DNA of 64,000 bases from Tribonema minus (lineage: Eukaryota; Sar; Xanthophyceae; Tribonematales; Tribonemataceae), in contig JAFCMP010000146.1 in assembly GCA_017506865.1 (NCBI GenBank), positions 806,001 through 870,000 of the forward strand, given 5' to 3'. The position numbers and the translations under genes are program-made. This document shows positions 33,648 to 45,900 of the stretch, piece by piece (the first letter of the stretch is position 1; each line of letters opens with the position of its first letter). Under the pieces are notes generated by a model, which saw only the letters and a program-made list of their open reading frames with translations, was not told where the DNA came from and searched no databases.

Positions 33648-34050
33648 GCGTGTGTGAGCCCGACTGTGGGCGGTCCGGCTGTGGTCTTCTCGGCGACTCA
33701 ATTATCAATGTATCCTGTTGACTCACATGTCGCACTCTGCGACTCACAGTATATCTCGTCTGCGACTCAGTACAGCTCTGAATTTGCTCAATTTACTTTG
33801 AAGATTGGGTAAAGGCTTTTTTTCTTTTTTCCATTTGCTTCTTTCATCTTGTGATTGACTCTGTGTGAGCTTCGACTTTGGGCCGTCCAGCGGACTCAGA
33901 GGTCAAGTCAGCGACTCGCTTGTATATCCCGTCGACTCACAGTAGCGCTCTGCGACTTAGAACATGGCCCCATCCGATTGAGGTCGACTCACATTCACTG
34001 ACAGTATGCGATTCACATGAATACCAGGTCGACTCAGCACTCTTGAGAGT
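33648..34050 (+). repeat. Degenerate direct repeats rich in GACTCAC/GCGACTC
   Basis: A segment at 33648-33750 ('gtgtgagcccgactgtgggc'...'ctctgcgactcacag') recurs at 33863-33960 ('gtgtgagcttcgactttggg'...'ctctgcgacttag'), about 215 bp apart. Further 'gtcgactcac' and 'gtcgactcag' scraps follow to 34050. It lies just after the methyltransferase and looks non-coding. Confidence 0.65.
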
Positions 34051-34379
34051 GATTGTGGAGAGGGGGGCCAAACCCTAAGTGGCAAGTTCAAGCCCTGAAA
34101 GGAGCATCACCTTCTCAGTCCAATCTAGTAGCTGTGCGCAGTTCTCGGTTCCATAGCAAGCACTGCTATTGTGGCCCCCATCACCACCAATCAACAGAGC
34201 CGGCCTTCCTGCTGCTCAGAGTCTGCTGTTCACCTGCGACCCCCATCCACGTCAGAGCTTGAGATCTGCAACGGTGTACCTACACAGCATCTGTCGCCCT
34301 TGTGGGAACATAATCACGGTGCTGGCACTCGTAGCACAAGCATGCGTAGTGCTGCATTGTTACCATACTGGTGCAAAGT

Positions 34380-34565
34380 GCTGCAAGACTGGGTATGTGC
34401 CACAGTGTCATCACATGCACGGAGTATGCCATGTGGAGCGCTGCTGAGAGAATTGAGCGTATGCGCGCCAGTGCTATGCCTTTCAATGCTAGAGTACTGG
34501 CTACTCCGGGGACGAGCTCCTGCTTGCATACTTGGTAGCGACAGCCTCCCAGCATATTCCGCCCC
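34380..34565 (-). mobile_element. LINE fragment (C-terminal coding end only)
   Basis: On the minus strand the translated frame 'LALKGIALARIRSILSAALH' followed by 'MAYSVHVMT' matches the end of the LINE endonuclease ORF at about 3300-3400 ('LKGSALARLRSALSAALHMA'). DNA similarity runs over about 180 bp, with small gaps. Neither the RT nor the typical 3' tail follows, so this is a broken internal remnant. Confidence 0.85.
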
Positions 34566-34599
34566 TTCGTAAGACTGAGACTCTGAGAGCATGCCTCCC

Positions 34600-35194
34600 G
34601 CTCATGCTGGATGCCGACATAGGCTTGCTGGGGTCATCAACAGCAGGTGTTATATGCAGAGTGTAAGCCTGTTTTGAATGCGTTCTTTCGTGCCTTGCCT
34701 CTCTCAGACTTCCCCAAGCCGCTCATCTCAGTCTCACTGTACTCAGTGTGCTCACTACCAAAACCATGTAGCTTGCAAAATACATGCAGGCTTGCCCCCT
34801 AGTCTAAGCCTGCGCCTAACAAGAAGAATCTAGAATCTAAATATCTTCTCACGTATTCTCAGCCTGAGAACAACGTTGCCTGCAAACGATCATATGACTG
34901 CACCGCAATCTGACATGGCTACTGCACAGATTGCCTAGAGCGTCAGCATGACCGGCAACAACAGCAGAAGCACCAGCAGAACACTCTGACTGAATCCACC
35001 TCGAACCAGCCGCATCATGCACGTTCATTGACAGAAAGCAAGCCGTGTGCACGCCCTAGTCGACGAAACAGGCGAGCACGCACTGTAACCCTCAGGCTAA
35101 AACTAACCTCAGGCTGATGCGCTCACATACCTGACATACCCACAACAGCACCTGCCCTTGCAGTGGATACCCGCCAGAGTTCCCCCCGCTTTCC
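34600..35194. other. Intergenic, nothing recognised
   Basis: Contains the 3' flank of the minus-strand ankyrin gene. No other coding or RNA signal is seen. Confidence 0.4.
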
Positions 35195-36529
35195 TCATCC
35201 GTCCCCCCCGCTGTCCTCATCGGAGCTATAGAATCGCTCACCGTCCATGTCCTCATCGCTGAAACCCTGACTACCGTCATCATAGGCGTGACTGGCGTCG
35301 TCGAATGCAACGTCGCCCCCAGGCTCTGGTCACCCGTTGGCTCGCGCCCATGCCGTCACATGCTGCTGTCCGGTCTCCTCAGCGTGCAATATAGTATCAC
35401 TGTCCCAGGGACAGCCGTTGGCGCGGGCCCACTGCAGCACCTCCAGGTGCCCGCTCTCAGCAGCAAAGGTGCACGTCTCCTTGTCCCAAGGGCATCCATT
35501 GGCGCGCAGCCACTGCAGCACCTGAAGCTGCCCTCTGACTGCAGCAAAGCTGCACGTCCTCTCGTTCCACGGGGCCCCGTGAGCACGCGCCCACTGCAGC
35601 AGACTCAGGTGCCCATTGTGACCAGCGTGTGAGCACGTCCACTCGTCCCAGGGACACCCGTTGGCGCGTGCCCACTGGAGCTGCTCCAAGTGCCCTTTGG
35701 TTGCGCATGCGCAGCACGTCCGCGCATCCCACGCGCACCCGTTTGCGCGCGCCCAGTGCAGCACCTGAAAATGGTCTCCCCCCGCGCCATAGCTGCACGT
35801 CCGTGCATCCCATGGGCACCCGTGGTCTCGTGCCCACTGAAGCACTGCAAGGCGACCGTAACTCGCGGCATGCATGCATGTCTCCTCCTCCCAGGGGCAG
35901 CCGTTGGCGCGCGCCCACTGCAGCACGTCGAGACGCCCGCTCTTCGCAGCGTCTGAGCAGGTCTGCTTGTCCCAGGGACACCCGTTGGCGCGTGCCCACT
36001 GCAGGACATGTAGGTGCCCGCCCATCGCAGCTTTGCTGCAGTTCTCCTTGTTCCAACGGCAGCTGTTGGCGCGGGCCCACTGCAGCACTGCGAGGTGTCC
36101 GCCGCCTGCCGCAGATGAGCACGTGCGTTCATCCCAGGGGCAGCCATTGGCATGCGCCCACTGCAGTGTTGCGAGATGCCCGCCTGCCGCGGCTGCCATG
36201 GTTATGTCCGCGTCCAAGGCGATGCCGACCCGGCGCAGCCACTGCAGCACCTCGAGCCGCCCGCCTGTCGCAGCGGATCTGCACAACCTTTTATCGTCAG
36301 CGCGAGAGCAGCAGTGCTGCCGCAGCCACTGCGTCAGCTGCAGATGCCCGTGCTCGGCAGCCATGCAAGCGTGCCGTGCTAGCAGCTGTGGCGCGTGGGT
36401 GCGGCGGAGCTGCAGCAATAAACTCATATTGCCGCTGCGGATGCATGCTGTCTGCGCCATGGCGGCGTCCATGCCGTTGTGCACCGCCCACAGCACGAGG
36501 CTGATGCTTCCGACAGCATCCGCCGCCAT
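35195..36529 (-). CDS. Ankyrin-repeat protein ('WARANGCPWD' type) with in-frame TGA and acidic tail
   Basis: From the ATG at 36529 a single exon codes 399 residues to a TGA at 35332-35330. After 'MAADAVGSISLVLWAVHNG' there are about eleven ankyrin units of 26-28 residues with the pattern G-H-L-x-V-L-Q-W-A-R-A-N-G-C-P-W-D-x-x-T-C-x-x-A. Such repeats form protein-binding solenoids and are abundant in ochrophytes and large viruses. The frame is open further upstream to an ATG at 37006, but that part is not ankyrin-like. The last unit reads 'WARANG', then TGA, then 'PEPGGDVAFDDASHAYDDG' in the same frame, with 44 more acidic residues ending 'SSDEDSGGDG' and TGA at 35195. Elsewhere the codon after 'ANG' is TGC or TGT for Cys. 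TGA here is thus either a Cys-to-stop change, a recoded residue, or a sequence error. An ochrophyte host gene is the simplest reading. Confidence 0.85.
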
Positions 36530-38462
36530 GGTCTGATGCTTCCGTGGTGCCGGACCATGCTCCAGCACATCGTGGCAGGCGTGGCAGGCGCTCCTGATCA
36601 TTATCGTGGGATGCAGGAAACCCAGGACGTGGAGCGCGACGGTCAGGAATCGGGTTGGCTGCCATGGTGATCGCCTGATTGATCCAAGCACTGCGACAGC
36701 GGTGAGCTTGAGCTGGATGGCAGATGCATTCAGTGTGATAGGATCTCGGCTTAACAAGGCGCATCTGGAAGCTACACTCTGAACACAAGAGATCAAAAAA
36801 TCCCCACAACGAAGGCAAGATACTGTGCATTGCAGCTTTAGGGGCGGCAGGAAAGGCGGTGGCAGCGTCCTGGACCGGGCACAGATCCCAAGCTCTGGCT
36901 CTTTGTCGGCGCCACGCAAGTGGAAAACGGACGCGCAGACGCCTTGAAAGAGACAAGAAAGCTTGGCAGCTGCTTGAGGAGGGTAAGCGTGAGCGACACG
37001 AGGCATGTATCAGCTTTGATCGCGCATGATGCGTGCCGTTTTGGGTGCATTCGCCACTGAGGCCAGCCGCAGCCAGATGTTCAGCAACGCTGGCTTGATG
37101 CCTCGACGACGAGTTGGAGCAGGTCAACATTGCAAGGCCTGCGTGCCGTCGAAGGTCATCTGCTGTAATGCTGAGTACCAGCATTCAAAGCAGCCCGACA
37201 TCATAACGTCTCCTGGTCAGCGCTTTGACTCATGAGCTGGACGAAGTATTTGATTTTGTGAGTCCACCTGTAGCCGTCGTCTGTGCCATGTGTACTCGGC
37301 ATGACGACTGCAACACCAGCCCTCAGCACAGGTCCTATAGCCTTTTTGTGCCACGACATTCGTGTTGTGAAAGCGCCTGTATCTGTCTACTTAGTTTTCA
37401 TAATTTCTGCTGCTTAGGATCCAATGTGCTGAAGGAAGCTACACTCAAAACTGCCAAATCTGTGTGGGCAGCTGAAAGAAGAAGTGGCGATGCTTATTCC
37501 TATGTTAAAGCACATCATCATCATACAGTCGTATACAATGACATAACAAGGGTAGCAGATGGTACTGAGGGCCAGAAACTTAACTCCTGACGCTTGGGGA
37601 TCTCGAAATGCCATGCCAGTCAGTCTTGTGTGCAGTGTGGTTTTCGTCATGGGCGCCTTGCGCCATAAGCATCATACGCCAAGTGCTTCATCAGCACAGC
37701 ACAGCCCATGGCAGCAGCGTCATGACAGTACTGTGCTGGCATCAGTGCTGCCACCGTTTGCGCACTAGACGCAGACAGGGTTGAGACTCAACTAAACTGA
37801 TGAAGGGGTGGGAAAGGCAATGGTGCAGTCGCAGCGGAGGAGCAATGAGGTGTCGATTCGCTGCGCTGGTGTGCAACAGTCAGCCGAGACCAAGTCAATG
37901 AGTGCCTGGCACACAACAACACAGGTTGTTGCAGTGCTCAACCCACAAAAGCTTACCACCCACACCGAAAAGCGCCACAGGCACGGCAAGCGCTGCAAAT
38001 CGCGTTGCCTGTTCACAATGTCCTGGTGCACATTGTCTGCCTAACGACATCACATTTACTTGAACCGCACTACCACTCATTGGTGGCTTCTTGACTGCCT
38101 CCTGAGCCGAAGAGTTGCACTCCGCGGGGATTGCCCAGCCCAGACTGTGTTAGTTGCAGCAGCAGCATAGTTCATGTGCACGCTGCTCATGCAGCAGCCA
38201 TATCTGCATTCAGATCGTTCCCGCTGGCAAGTTCTCAACTGACATAAACCCTCCTCACTCAGCCACTTCATCTGCTGCCCGCGCCTCCTCTTGACCAGCG
38301 CGCAAGAAGGCGACAGCAGCGGCGCGGCGGCCCGCCGCCGCCACCACCGCCAACCCCAAAGCGTTTGCAGTTACCAGACCAACAGCGGCAGCAGCAGCGG
38401 CGGCAGCACCGCCACCCTCGCCAGCGCAACCCAGGCCCTGGGCAGCGCTGCGCCGCCGCAGC
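36530..38462. other. Intergenic, nothing recognised
   Basis: Upstream region of the minus-strand ankyrin gene, followed by sequence without supported genes. The last 200 bases before 38463 are very GC-rich with GCG/GCC triplets and may be the 5' untranslated region of the next gene. Confidence 0.4.
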
Positions 38463-38801
38463 ATGGCGGACGTGCAGGCGCTGCCGGCAGCAGCAGCAGC
38501 AGCAGCAGCAGCGGACGGCACGGACGCTGCCGCAGGCGCGCCATTCGTGAACCAGGGGCTGCGGCGCTGGGAGGCGGAGCGCCAAAGATGGGTGCAGAAG
38601 GGGGGGGGCGGAGGCAGTGCTCAGCAGCAGTGGGGGCGCGCGCCGCCGCCGCCGCGCAAGGCGCAGACGGTCGACACGGACGCCATTATTGACACGATCT
38701 TCGTGGGCAAGGGCAACGGCGTGCTGCCGCGGCCCGTCATGCTGCCGCAGATGATCAACCTGCTCGTGGACCTGTGGGAGACGGAGGGGCTGTACGACTG
38801 A
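38463..38801 (+). CDS. Small DUF4050/Gag1-clamp domain protein
   Basis: The frame codes 112 residues. An Ala-rich start is followed by 'FVNQGLRRWEAERQRWVQ', a Gly/Gln/Pro-rich linker, and 'TVDTDAIIDTIFVGKGNG', 'VLPRPVMLPQMINLLVDLWE' and 'TEGLYD' at the end. The pairing of an N-terminal 'GLxxWExxRxxW' with a C-terminal 'P-L-P-Q-M-(I/V)-x-x-L-V-D-L-W-E-x-(E/D)-G' is what I know from plant and fungal DUF4050/Gag1-like clamp proteins. The molecular role in algae is unknown. No intron is needed. The start is the first ATG after GC-rich leader sequence. An extra upstream exon cannot be ruled out. Confidence 0.6.
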   Translation: MADVQALPAAAAAAAAADGTDAAAGAPFVNQGLRRWEAERQRWVQKGGGGGSAQQQWGRAPPPPRKAQTVDTDAIIDTIFVGKGNGVLPRPVMLPQMINLLVDLWETEGLYD

Positions 38802-39902
38802 GCGGAGCGCTGACGCAGGCGGGGTGTACATGCCTACACACCCCCCGTGGTTGCCTCTGCTGATCGCTGCCTCGCCCCGTTTGTGTGACGGCGCTGCCCC
38901 CAGTGAGTCGTGGCAGTGACGTCCCCCGAGGGAAACGCTTGCTCAACGCTGACGCACCCCACGTCTCAGATGTGAAGCGGCGTTGTTCAGCGAGGCGATG
39001 CCGCACCGGTGGACCCCGTGCGTGGCTTACAGTTGAGCTGTGTCTTGCTGATGTAAAGGGCGCGTGAGGTGGAGCGGCGAAGATGCTGTTTTGGGGTCTC
39101 GTGCTCCGACTTGCGGACCCTCTCGCACCTGCTCATAGATCAGGCATGTCATCAACATGAGACGCTGCATCTGTTGAGGTGACAATTGCATCTTCTCAGC
39201 GCTGCAGGATGGTTGATTCGAGGCGGGGCAGAGGAGGCTGGTACAACTTGCTGTGCAAGGGTTCAGGTCACATTGTGCAAGGGTTCAGGTCACAAATTAA
39301 ACGCAGGCGCAACTGCGTGTGTATAGAGTATCATTGAATGATTGGGGGGGAGGGGGAGGGGGGCAACTATCTTGGCACTCAAAGGGGACCAAGTACATCA
39401 TCATTCACAGCGCCAGGTTTTCACGTATATACACGTGCTGATGTTGCTTGCGGTAGCAGCAGCGCACAGTATGTCGGGATGCATCCAGTATTTGCATACC
39501 ATATTGCTTCTGGGACGCTCAAGCACTTGCAGTGTTGGAATGCCTTGCGCTAATTGAACATTTCGATACAATAACATGTGCGTCATGTTTATTGCATTGC
39601 ATCGACACTGCCTGCAATCACCTTGCTGCAGTGAGCTTTTTGACATGCATACAGTAGGGACCTACACAATGCTGTCTGGCGGTTTCTGGCCCTTGTTGTG
39701 CCCACTCTGCTGAACATAGTGTGTGTGCGTTGTCATGTTTGCCTTGCTTGCTTGTCTGCTGCTGTGTTTGCCAAAATGACGAACTTTGTCCACAGCAACT
39801 CCCATCACACTTCAAAGTTGAAGTTCATCGTTCGGTAACGGACGAATCCGTTGGTGATTGAAACAAGCACCGCTGCTGCTGCTGCAGCGGCAGTCATATA
39901 TC
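38802..39902. other. Intergenic region before the dynein gene
   Basis: No gene is seen. A perfect 21-22 bp tandem pair 'tgtgcaagggttcaggtcaca' lies at 39254-39296, and a G-rich run at about 39340-39362. The probable dynein promoter and 5' untranslated region would be the last few hundred bases. Confidence 0.4.
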
Positions 39903-42900
39903 ATGACGACAGAGGGAGACCGGAACGCCGACTCGTTGCTGAGCAGGCTCAAGGAGCATAAGAGAGCTACCAAGGGCGCAGCAGGCAGAGGAGGCAGGGG
40001 ATATGATACATCCATCGATGTGGGTGCTCTGGTCCCTGAGAGGGAAATGCCGGATTGGATACTGCAAAGGTTAGTCAGCTACGCACCGTTACGATACTCG
40101 CAAGTGATTGCTGTTACTTCAGCAGACTTCGTCTGAATTCACGCCGGAACCGACATTGCAGCAATCTTGCTGTGGGTTGTTGCGTAAGTACTACATTGCG
40201 TTGATACTGACTGCTGGTGATTATCTGACGCAGCTTGCTCCGTTGCTGAGGTTGATTGCCTGCGCCATATGCAAATTACCGTACAGTCACGCTAAGGCAC
40301 CTGGCCCAGGAGCTGCGCACAAGTCACCAAGGGTCTTCACCTTGTAATACTACGATTGTACCACTGCATGTTGTCATCGTGTACAACTCAGCAAACACTT
40401 GTTTTATTGTGCACGAGTGAGATTAGACTTTCTGGCATCATTTGCACGTGAAAAGTATTCATTATTGCTCCTGCATTGAGTCAACGGGAACTTCACATGC
40501 ACACTGCTGCACCCACCTACCTAGAATCAATGCCAACTGACGCAATGCCAACAGCCAGAACAGTGTGTGTGTACCCACTCTACCAGAGCGAATGTTGATG
40601 GTGACCCTGTGGGTATGCCAAGCTTTCAAGAGACACGCATATAGTATGCATGCTCCAACAGGAGTGCATGGACTACACAGTCTGCGCAATGCTGCACCCT
40701 TACTGGCGCGGAAGTACAACACGTAGTGAATGAGGATGTAGTGGGGGAGGGGAATGCCATTTGGCGATGACCTCTAAAAATGATGATCAAGCACTGAGAC
40801 ACTTTGAAAATGAACGACAATGTTTCATGTCCCAGCATCCCCTGTGCATCAAGGCATGTCAGCACCAAAGAAATTTGACATTTGACATCAATGGCGTTTG
40901 AGCAGAACAGCAGCACTTTGTAGGATGCCAGACCGGCAAGTGGCGCCGCTGCCCGCAGCCATTTGCCCCTCCAACACCTCAAGCTCCTCTAAGGCACTCT
41001 ACTCGGCTCACGAGCCGTCATGAGCGACCGACCGCTCCTCACGTCAGCGCACAACGAAGCCGTGCAGTATGCCCACGCGTCAGCATCGCTGCGCTTCACA
41101 GAAAAAGGAAGGGCGGAGCTGCGACACCTCCCGCGCCGGCGCCTGCCAGCGGCACGCGCGTGCCAGCCGCGATAGCCGCCGCTGCGGCAAAACCGGGGGG
41201 CGGCGCAGCGGTGAACTCGCATCAGCTGGACCACAGGAACCAGCGCAAGGACCTCACGTCGCAGGTGAGCGCTGCTGTTGCTCCTGGGCTTGAAGTTGAT
41301 GTTGAAGTAGTACGTGAGTGTTCTTGAAGTTGATGTTACCGTATGGTACGTGAGTGTTGTAGTGTGGTGACTCTGCGGGTGCATCGGCGGCAGCTACCGC
41401 CAGTGCGCGGCGCAAGCCAAGTGCGGCAGGAGCGGGGAGCGGTAAGAGCAACTGCCTTTGCGGTGGTTGCTAGCTGGATGGTACAAGTTCAAATGTGTCG
41501 CAACGCCGCCATTGGCGCCGCGGCGCTTGTCCCTTCTGCTCCAGAGCCCTGCAGCGTGGCCACCTCTGCCCACTCTGCTCTTGTCAGTTCACCGGAGTGG
41601 CTCACGTACTGCGCAGGCAGCCTAGCCTGCTCGGCGCACGCGAGAGCGAAGCCAGACAGCCCCGCTCTCGCTCGCGCGCCGCTTCATATGGTTGAGCGCT
41701 GCTGCGTCCACCTCAGCGCTCAACACTAAGCATGCATGCTGCACTGTTATGTTGAAGTATTGACGCACCCCCAACACTCAACACTACATTTCCCCCCCCC
41801 CCTTCCCCAACATGCACGCCGTGTGTGACAGGCGGCACTGGCGGCGGAGGCGGCGCGACTTGCACTCTCCGGCCATACTTGAGCGCTGACATGAATCCAT
41901 CCCAGTGTGCTCACATTAATGAAACAGACATTCGGCAGTGTTTACAAGCAGCTCATCTGCCACGCCCATGCCCCTCATGCCCCGCTGTGACACTCATGGC
42001 ATGTGAAAGGCGATACTGGCGGCGGAAGCGGCGCGACTCGCGCGCGCCCGCGCGGACAGGCTGCCCGAGCCGCTTCGGCAGTTCCCGAAGGCGTCGAGCG
42101 TCGATGCGTGCTTCGCGGACGGCGGCGGCGGCAGCAGCAGCAGCAGCGGCGGCGCCACCGCCGGCAAGCGGCCGCGCAGCGAGGGCCGCAGCAGCAGCGG
42201 CAGCAGCGGCGGCGGCGGCGGCAGCGGCGGCGGCAGCGGCAGCAGCGCGCAGCACGCGAGCGCGCGGCCCAGGGACGGCGACCTATTCGAAGCGGCGGCG
42301 GGGGAGGGGGAGGGGGGGGGGACAGGGGGGCGTGAGGGGGAAGAGGAGGACCCCGACCGGCTGCACCTGGATGTCGCGCAGCTGCCGCTGGAGATTTTTG
42401 ACGCGCCGCAGTTCGAGGAGGGCGACAGGACCCCGGAGGAGTGGGTTGCGGACGCGCGGCGCGGCGGCGGTGGCGCCATCGCGCCATTCTACGAGGGCGG
42501 CGTGTGGCGGTGGGCGCGCTGCACCGTCACGGGGTGAGTCAAAGAAATCAGGCGTTGCTGGTGTTGGTGTGCCGTCTTCTGCATGGTGCCACTGACGGGT
42601 CTGTTTTCCAGCATCAGCTGATGCGAGTGGGCGGGGGCGGCGGTGCCATCGCGCCAAGCTACGAGGGCGGCGTGTGGCGCTGGGCGCGCTGCACCGTCAC
42701 GGGGTAATCTGAGGCAGTCAGGCGTTGTTGGCGTTTGTGTTGACATTGTGTTATGTGTGCAGCTTCACTGATGGGGTTGTGCCCTGGAATCGGGTGTCAT
42801 GGGTTGTGCGGCGGTGGCTGCGCCATCGCGCCGTGCTTTACAGGCGCAGTGCAGCCGTGAGATTGGTGCACTGTCATGGGGTGAGCCGAGATGAATGACC

Positions 42901-45900
42901 GTTGTCTATGTTGGCGCAACAAGGCATCTGCTGTGTCGCTGTGAGCCACGACAAGCATGTTGCAGCGCCTATCGGCAGCTGCGCAGCGGTGGCGGCACCA
43001 TTGCGTCGTACTACCAAGGGGGCAGTTGGCGGCAAGCGCACTGTGTCCGTCGCGCAACGTGAGTTGAAGTTGAAGTAGCTCTGAGTGTTGTGCTGCGGCT
43101 TCGCGGGCTGCAATCAGCACTGACTGAGTTGACGCACAACCGCTGTTACCGGTGAGGCAGGAATGGATCCGGCGCTGCGCTGTTAGCGTTAGGGTTACGG
43201 TGAGGGTTAGGGTTAGTGAAGTGAAGGGAGGGGTGTGGCAGCAGTCCAGCACTGTTGTGGGTGAAGTTGGGCTTCTTGACGTTGCGACGCTCCATTCGGT
43301 GCCTGGCGGTGCGACTGCACTAACTTCGCGGCCAGTACGCGAAACGTGCGCGTGTATATTACGACTGTTCTCAACTGTGGTTGCATGACCACAGTCCTGG
43401 CTGCACCTCTCGCTGCACCATTTTGTTACAGCAAACACCCTCGATGAGTGCGGGTCGCGATTTGTAGAAGTACCAAATGTGCGTCAGCGCCCCCACCACA
43501 CACACGCTGGCATTGACATCTCGCATACATGTCACCTAGAGCCCTACGGTTTTTTTATTCGTATTCATACATACTGTAGCTGCTCTATCAGGCCAAAGCG
43601 ACAACTCAGATTCACCCTTTCCTGAGACTCACTATGCGTGTGCGTGGATTGTACGCAGTAGAGAATAGAGCTCCATTTGGCGGGTTTCCGCAGCCATGCA
43701 GGTAGGTACAGGTGACGCAGCAGCAGCTCACAGTGCCAGTCTCGTGATGTACTGGTTGAAGTTCACAAATGTGAGCTTTGCTCATGATGCCCACACCTAT
43801 GATGCGGCCAGTTCACTGTAACTCTCTTGATTATGCACTACCGGACCTGAACTGCATCTGAACTGCGCTGAGCACTGCCGTGCTTTCACCACGCGCCGCG
43901 CAGGTACGACGCCGCCACCGCGCGCTTCGCGGTGCGCCTGCACGCGGACGGCCGCGCCAAGCACGTGCGGCGCCTCAACCTGCTGTTTGACGCGGAGCAG
44001 CGCGCGCGCTGGGAGGAGCGCCGCGCTGCTGCAGAAAGCGCGCGCCGCGCTGCAATGGCGCGGCTCCGCTTCGATCACTATTTGTCGCGGCGGCCGATGG
44101 ACAACCTTCGTGCGGTGCAGGTGCGTCAGCTCTGTGGTTGAAGTTGCAGTAGTTGTGGGCTCGCTGCGATGGCACGCCTCCGCGTTGATCACTACCTGCC
44201 GCGACAGCCGATGGACAACCCGCGCGCGGTTCAGGTGCGTCAGCTCTGTAGTTGAAATTTCAGTAACCATTAATTGTGAGCGCGCTGCGATGGCGCGCCT
44301 CCGCTTTGATGACTACTTGTCGCGGCGGCCCATGGACAACCTGCGTGCGGTGCAGGTGCGTTAGCTCTGAAGAAAAGAAAGCGTCGGCTCTGAGTTCAAG
44401 CTCCAGTAATTGTTGTGGCGTGCTGCAATGGCGCGGCTCCGTTTCGATCATTATGTTGTCGCGGCGGCCGATGGACAATCTGCGCGCGGTGCAGGTGCGT
44501 CAGCTCTGAAGCTGAGTTGAAGTTGAAGTTACAGCGATTGTATGTTGATGGCACGCTGCATGTATCTTGTCAGCATGCCGCCATGGGCGCGGCTCCGCTG
44601 CGATCACTATTTGTTGCGGCGGCCAATAGATAACCTGCGCGCAGTTCAGGTTTGAAGTTTACAGAGTAAAGTGAATTTGCAGCAGCACTGCGTGTTCAGT
44701 AATGCGCTCCGTGGCGCGGCTCCGCTTCGATTACTATTTGTCACGACGGCCTATGGCCAATGGACAACCTGCGCGCGGTGCAGGTGGGTGGTAGCGTTTG
44801 ATGCTTACACGGTGAGTAAACGTTGTGGCAACGCATGTTGGTCGGGGCACTGCCATAGCATGTCTTCGGTATAATCACTACCTGTCGCGGCGGTCTATGG
44901 ACGACCTGCGCGCAGTGCAGGTGGGTGCTACCTAATTGAAAATCCGGCAAGGCCGGTTCCGTGCGCGGGGCATGCTGTGGTGCATTACTCCTCCCCTGAC
45001 TGCATACATCGGTGCTGCTCCATCGTCATTCATGCAGTGTGTGAGCGCTGATGCACTTGTTGACGCCTCGGCCTCATTGCTCAACAGGGGTCAGTGCTCC
45101 GCGCCATCGACGAGCCGTTAGAACATGCCGCAAGCGCACTCGCAGTCATTCACAGCACTTGCGCCATCTGCACCGCCAGCACTCAAGGTTGAGATTAGGG
45201 TTGAAAGGCACATATCGGTACGCCAAAAATGCCTGGCACAGTTTCCTCACGCCCCCGCTGCTGCCCGACTCCCCCTCGTCATCATCGCTCAACACAGGGC
45301 TCCGTCGGCACCTCTTGCAGTGGGTGAGCTGATGTAGATGCTTGCTTTGTGTACCCCTCATCCTCATCGCTCAACACACAGGGGTCAGTGCTCCGCGCCA
45401 TCCACGAGCGCGTCGCGGACGGCCTGCCGCGGACCGTTCCGTTCCCCAGCGCCGCCCCTGCCGGGAACGCACCCTCGTCGTCGAGCGCTGCCGCCGCGCC
45501 GCTGCTGCGCGAGCTCACGCGCGAGGCGATCCAGCTGCACGCGCGCGCCATGAAGAAGGCCGCGCTGTTTCACGCGCTACGCCGCGGCGGCAGCGGCGGC
45601 GCGGAGCGCGCGCGGTACGAGCAGCTGGGGCTGCCGCGGCCGCCGCCGCTGCCGCGAAGGCGCTGGTACGGCAAGGTGAGCGCACGGACACGGGTCGTGA
45701 TGGGAACGCATCTGAGGCGGGTCTCGGCGAGAGTCCATTGCGCAGGGCTGCCTAAGGGGGTCGTTGAGGCAGCTGGTTTGGCCAGTCACGCAGTGAATCT
45801 GCTGCCGCGGCCGCCGGCGCCGTTGCGGCGCCGCTGGTTCGGCCAGGTACGATGTGCGGACAGAGGAGTCGCTGAAGTGTCTTTCGTGCAGCGCCGCCTG

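Noticed and set aside
35337-36536. Long open frames on the plus strand opposite the ankyrin gene
   Set aside because: They mirror the repeat structure of the minus-strand gene and have no domain sense of their own.
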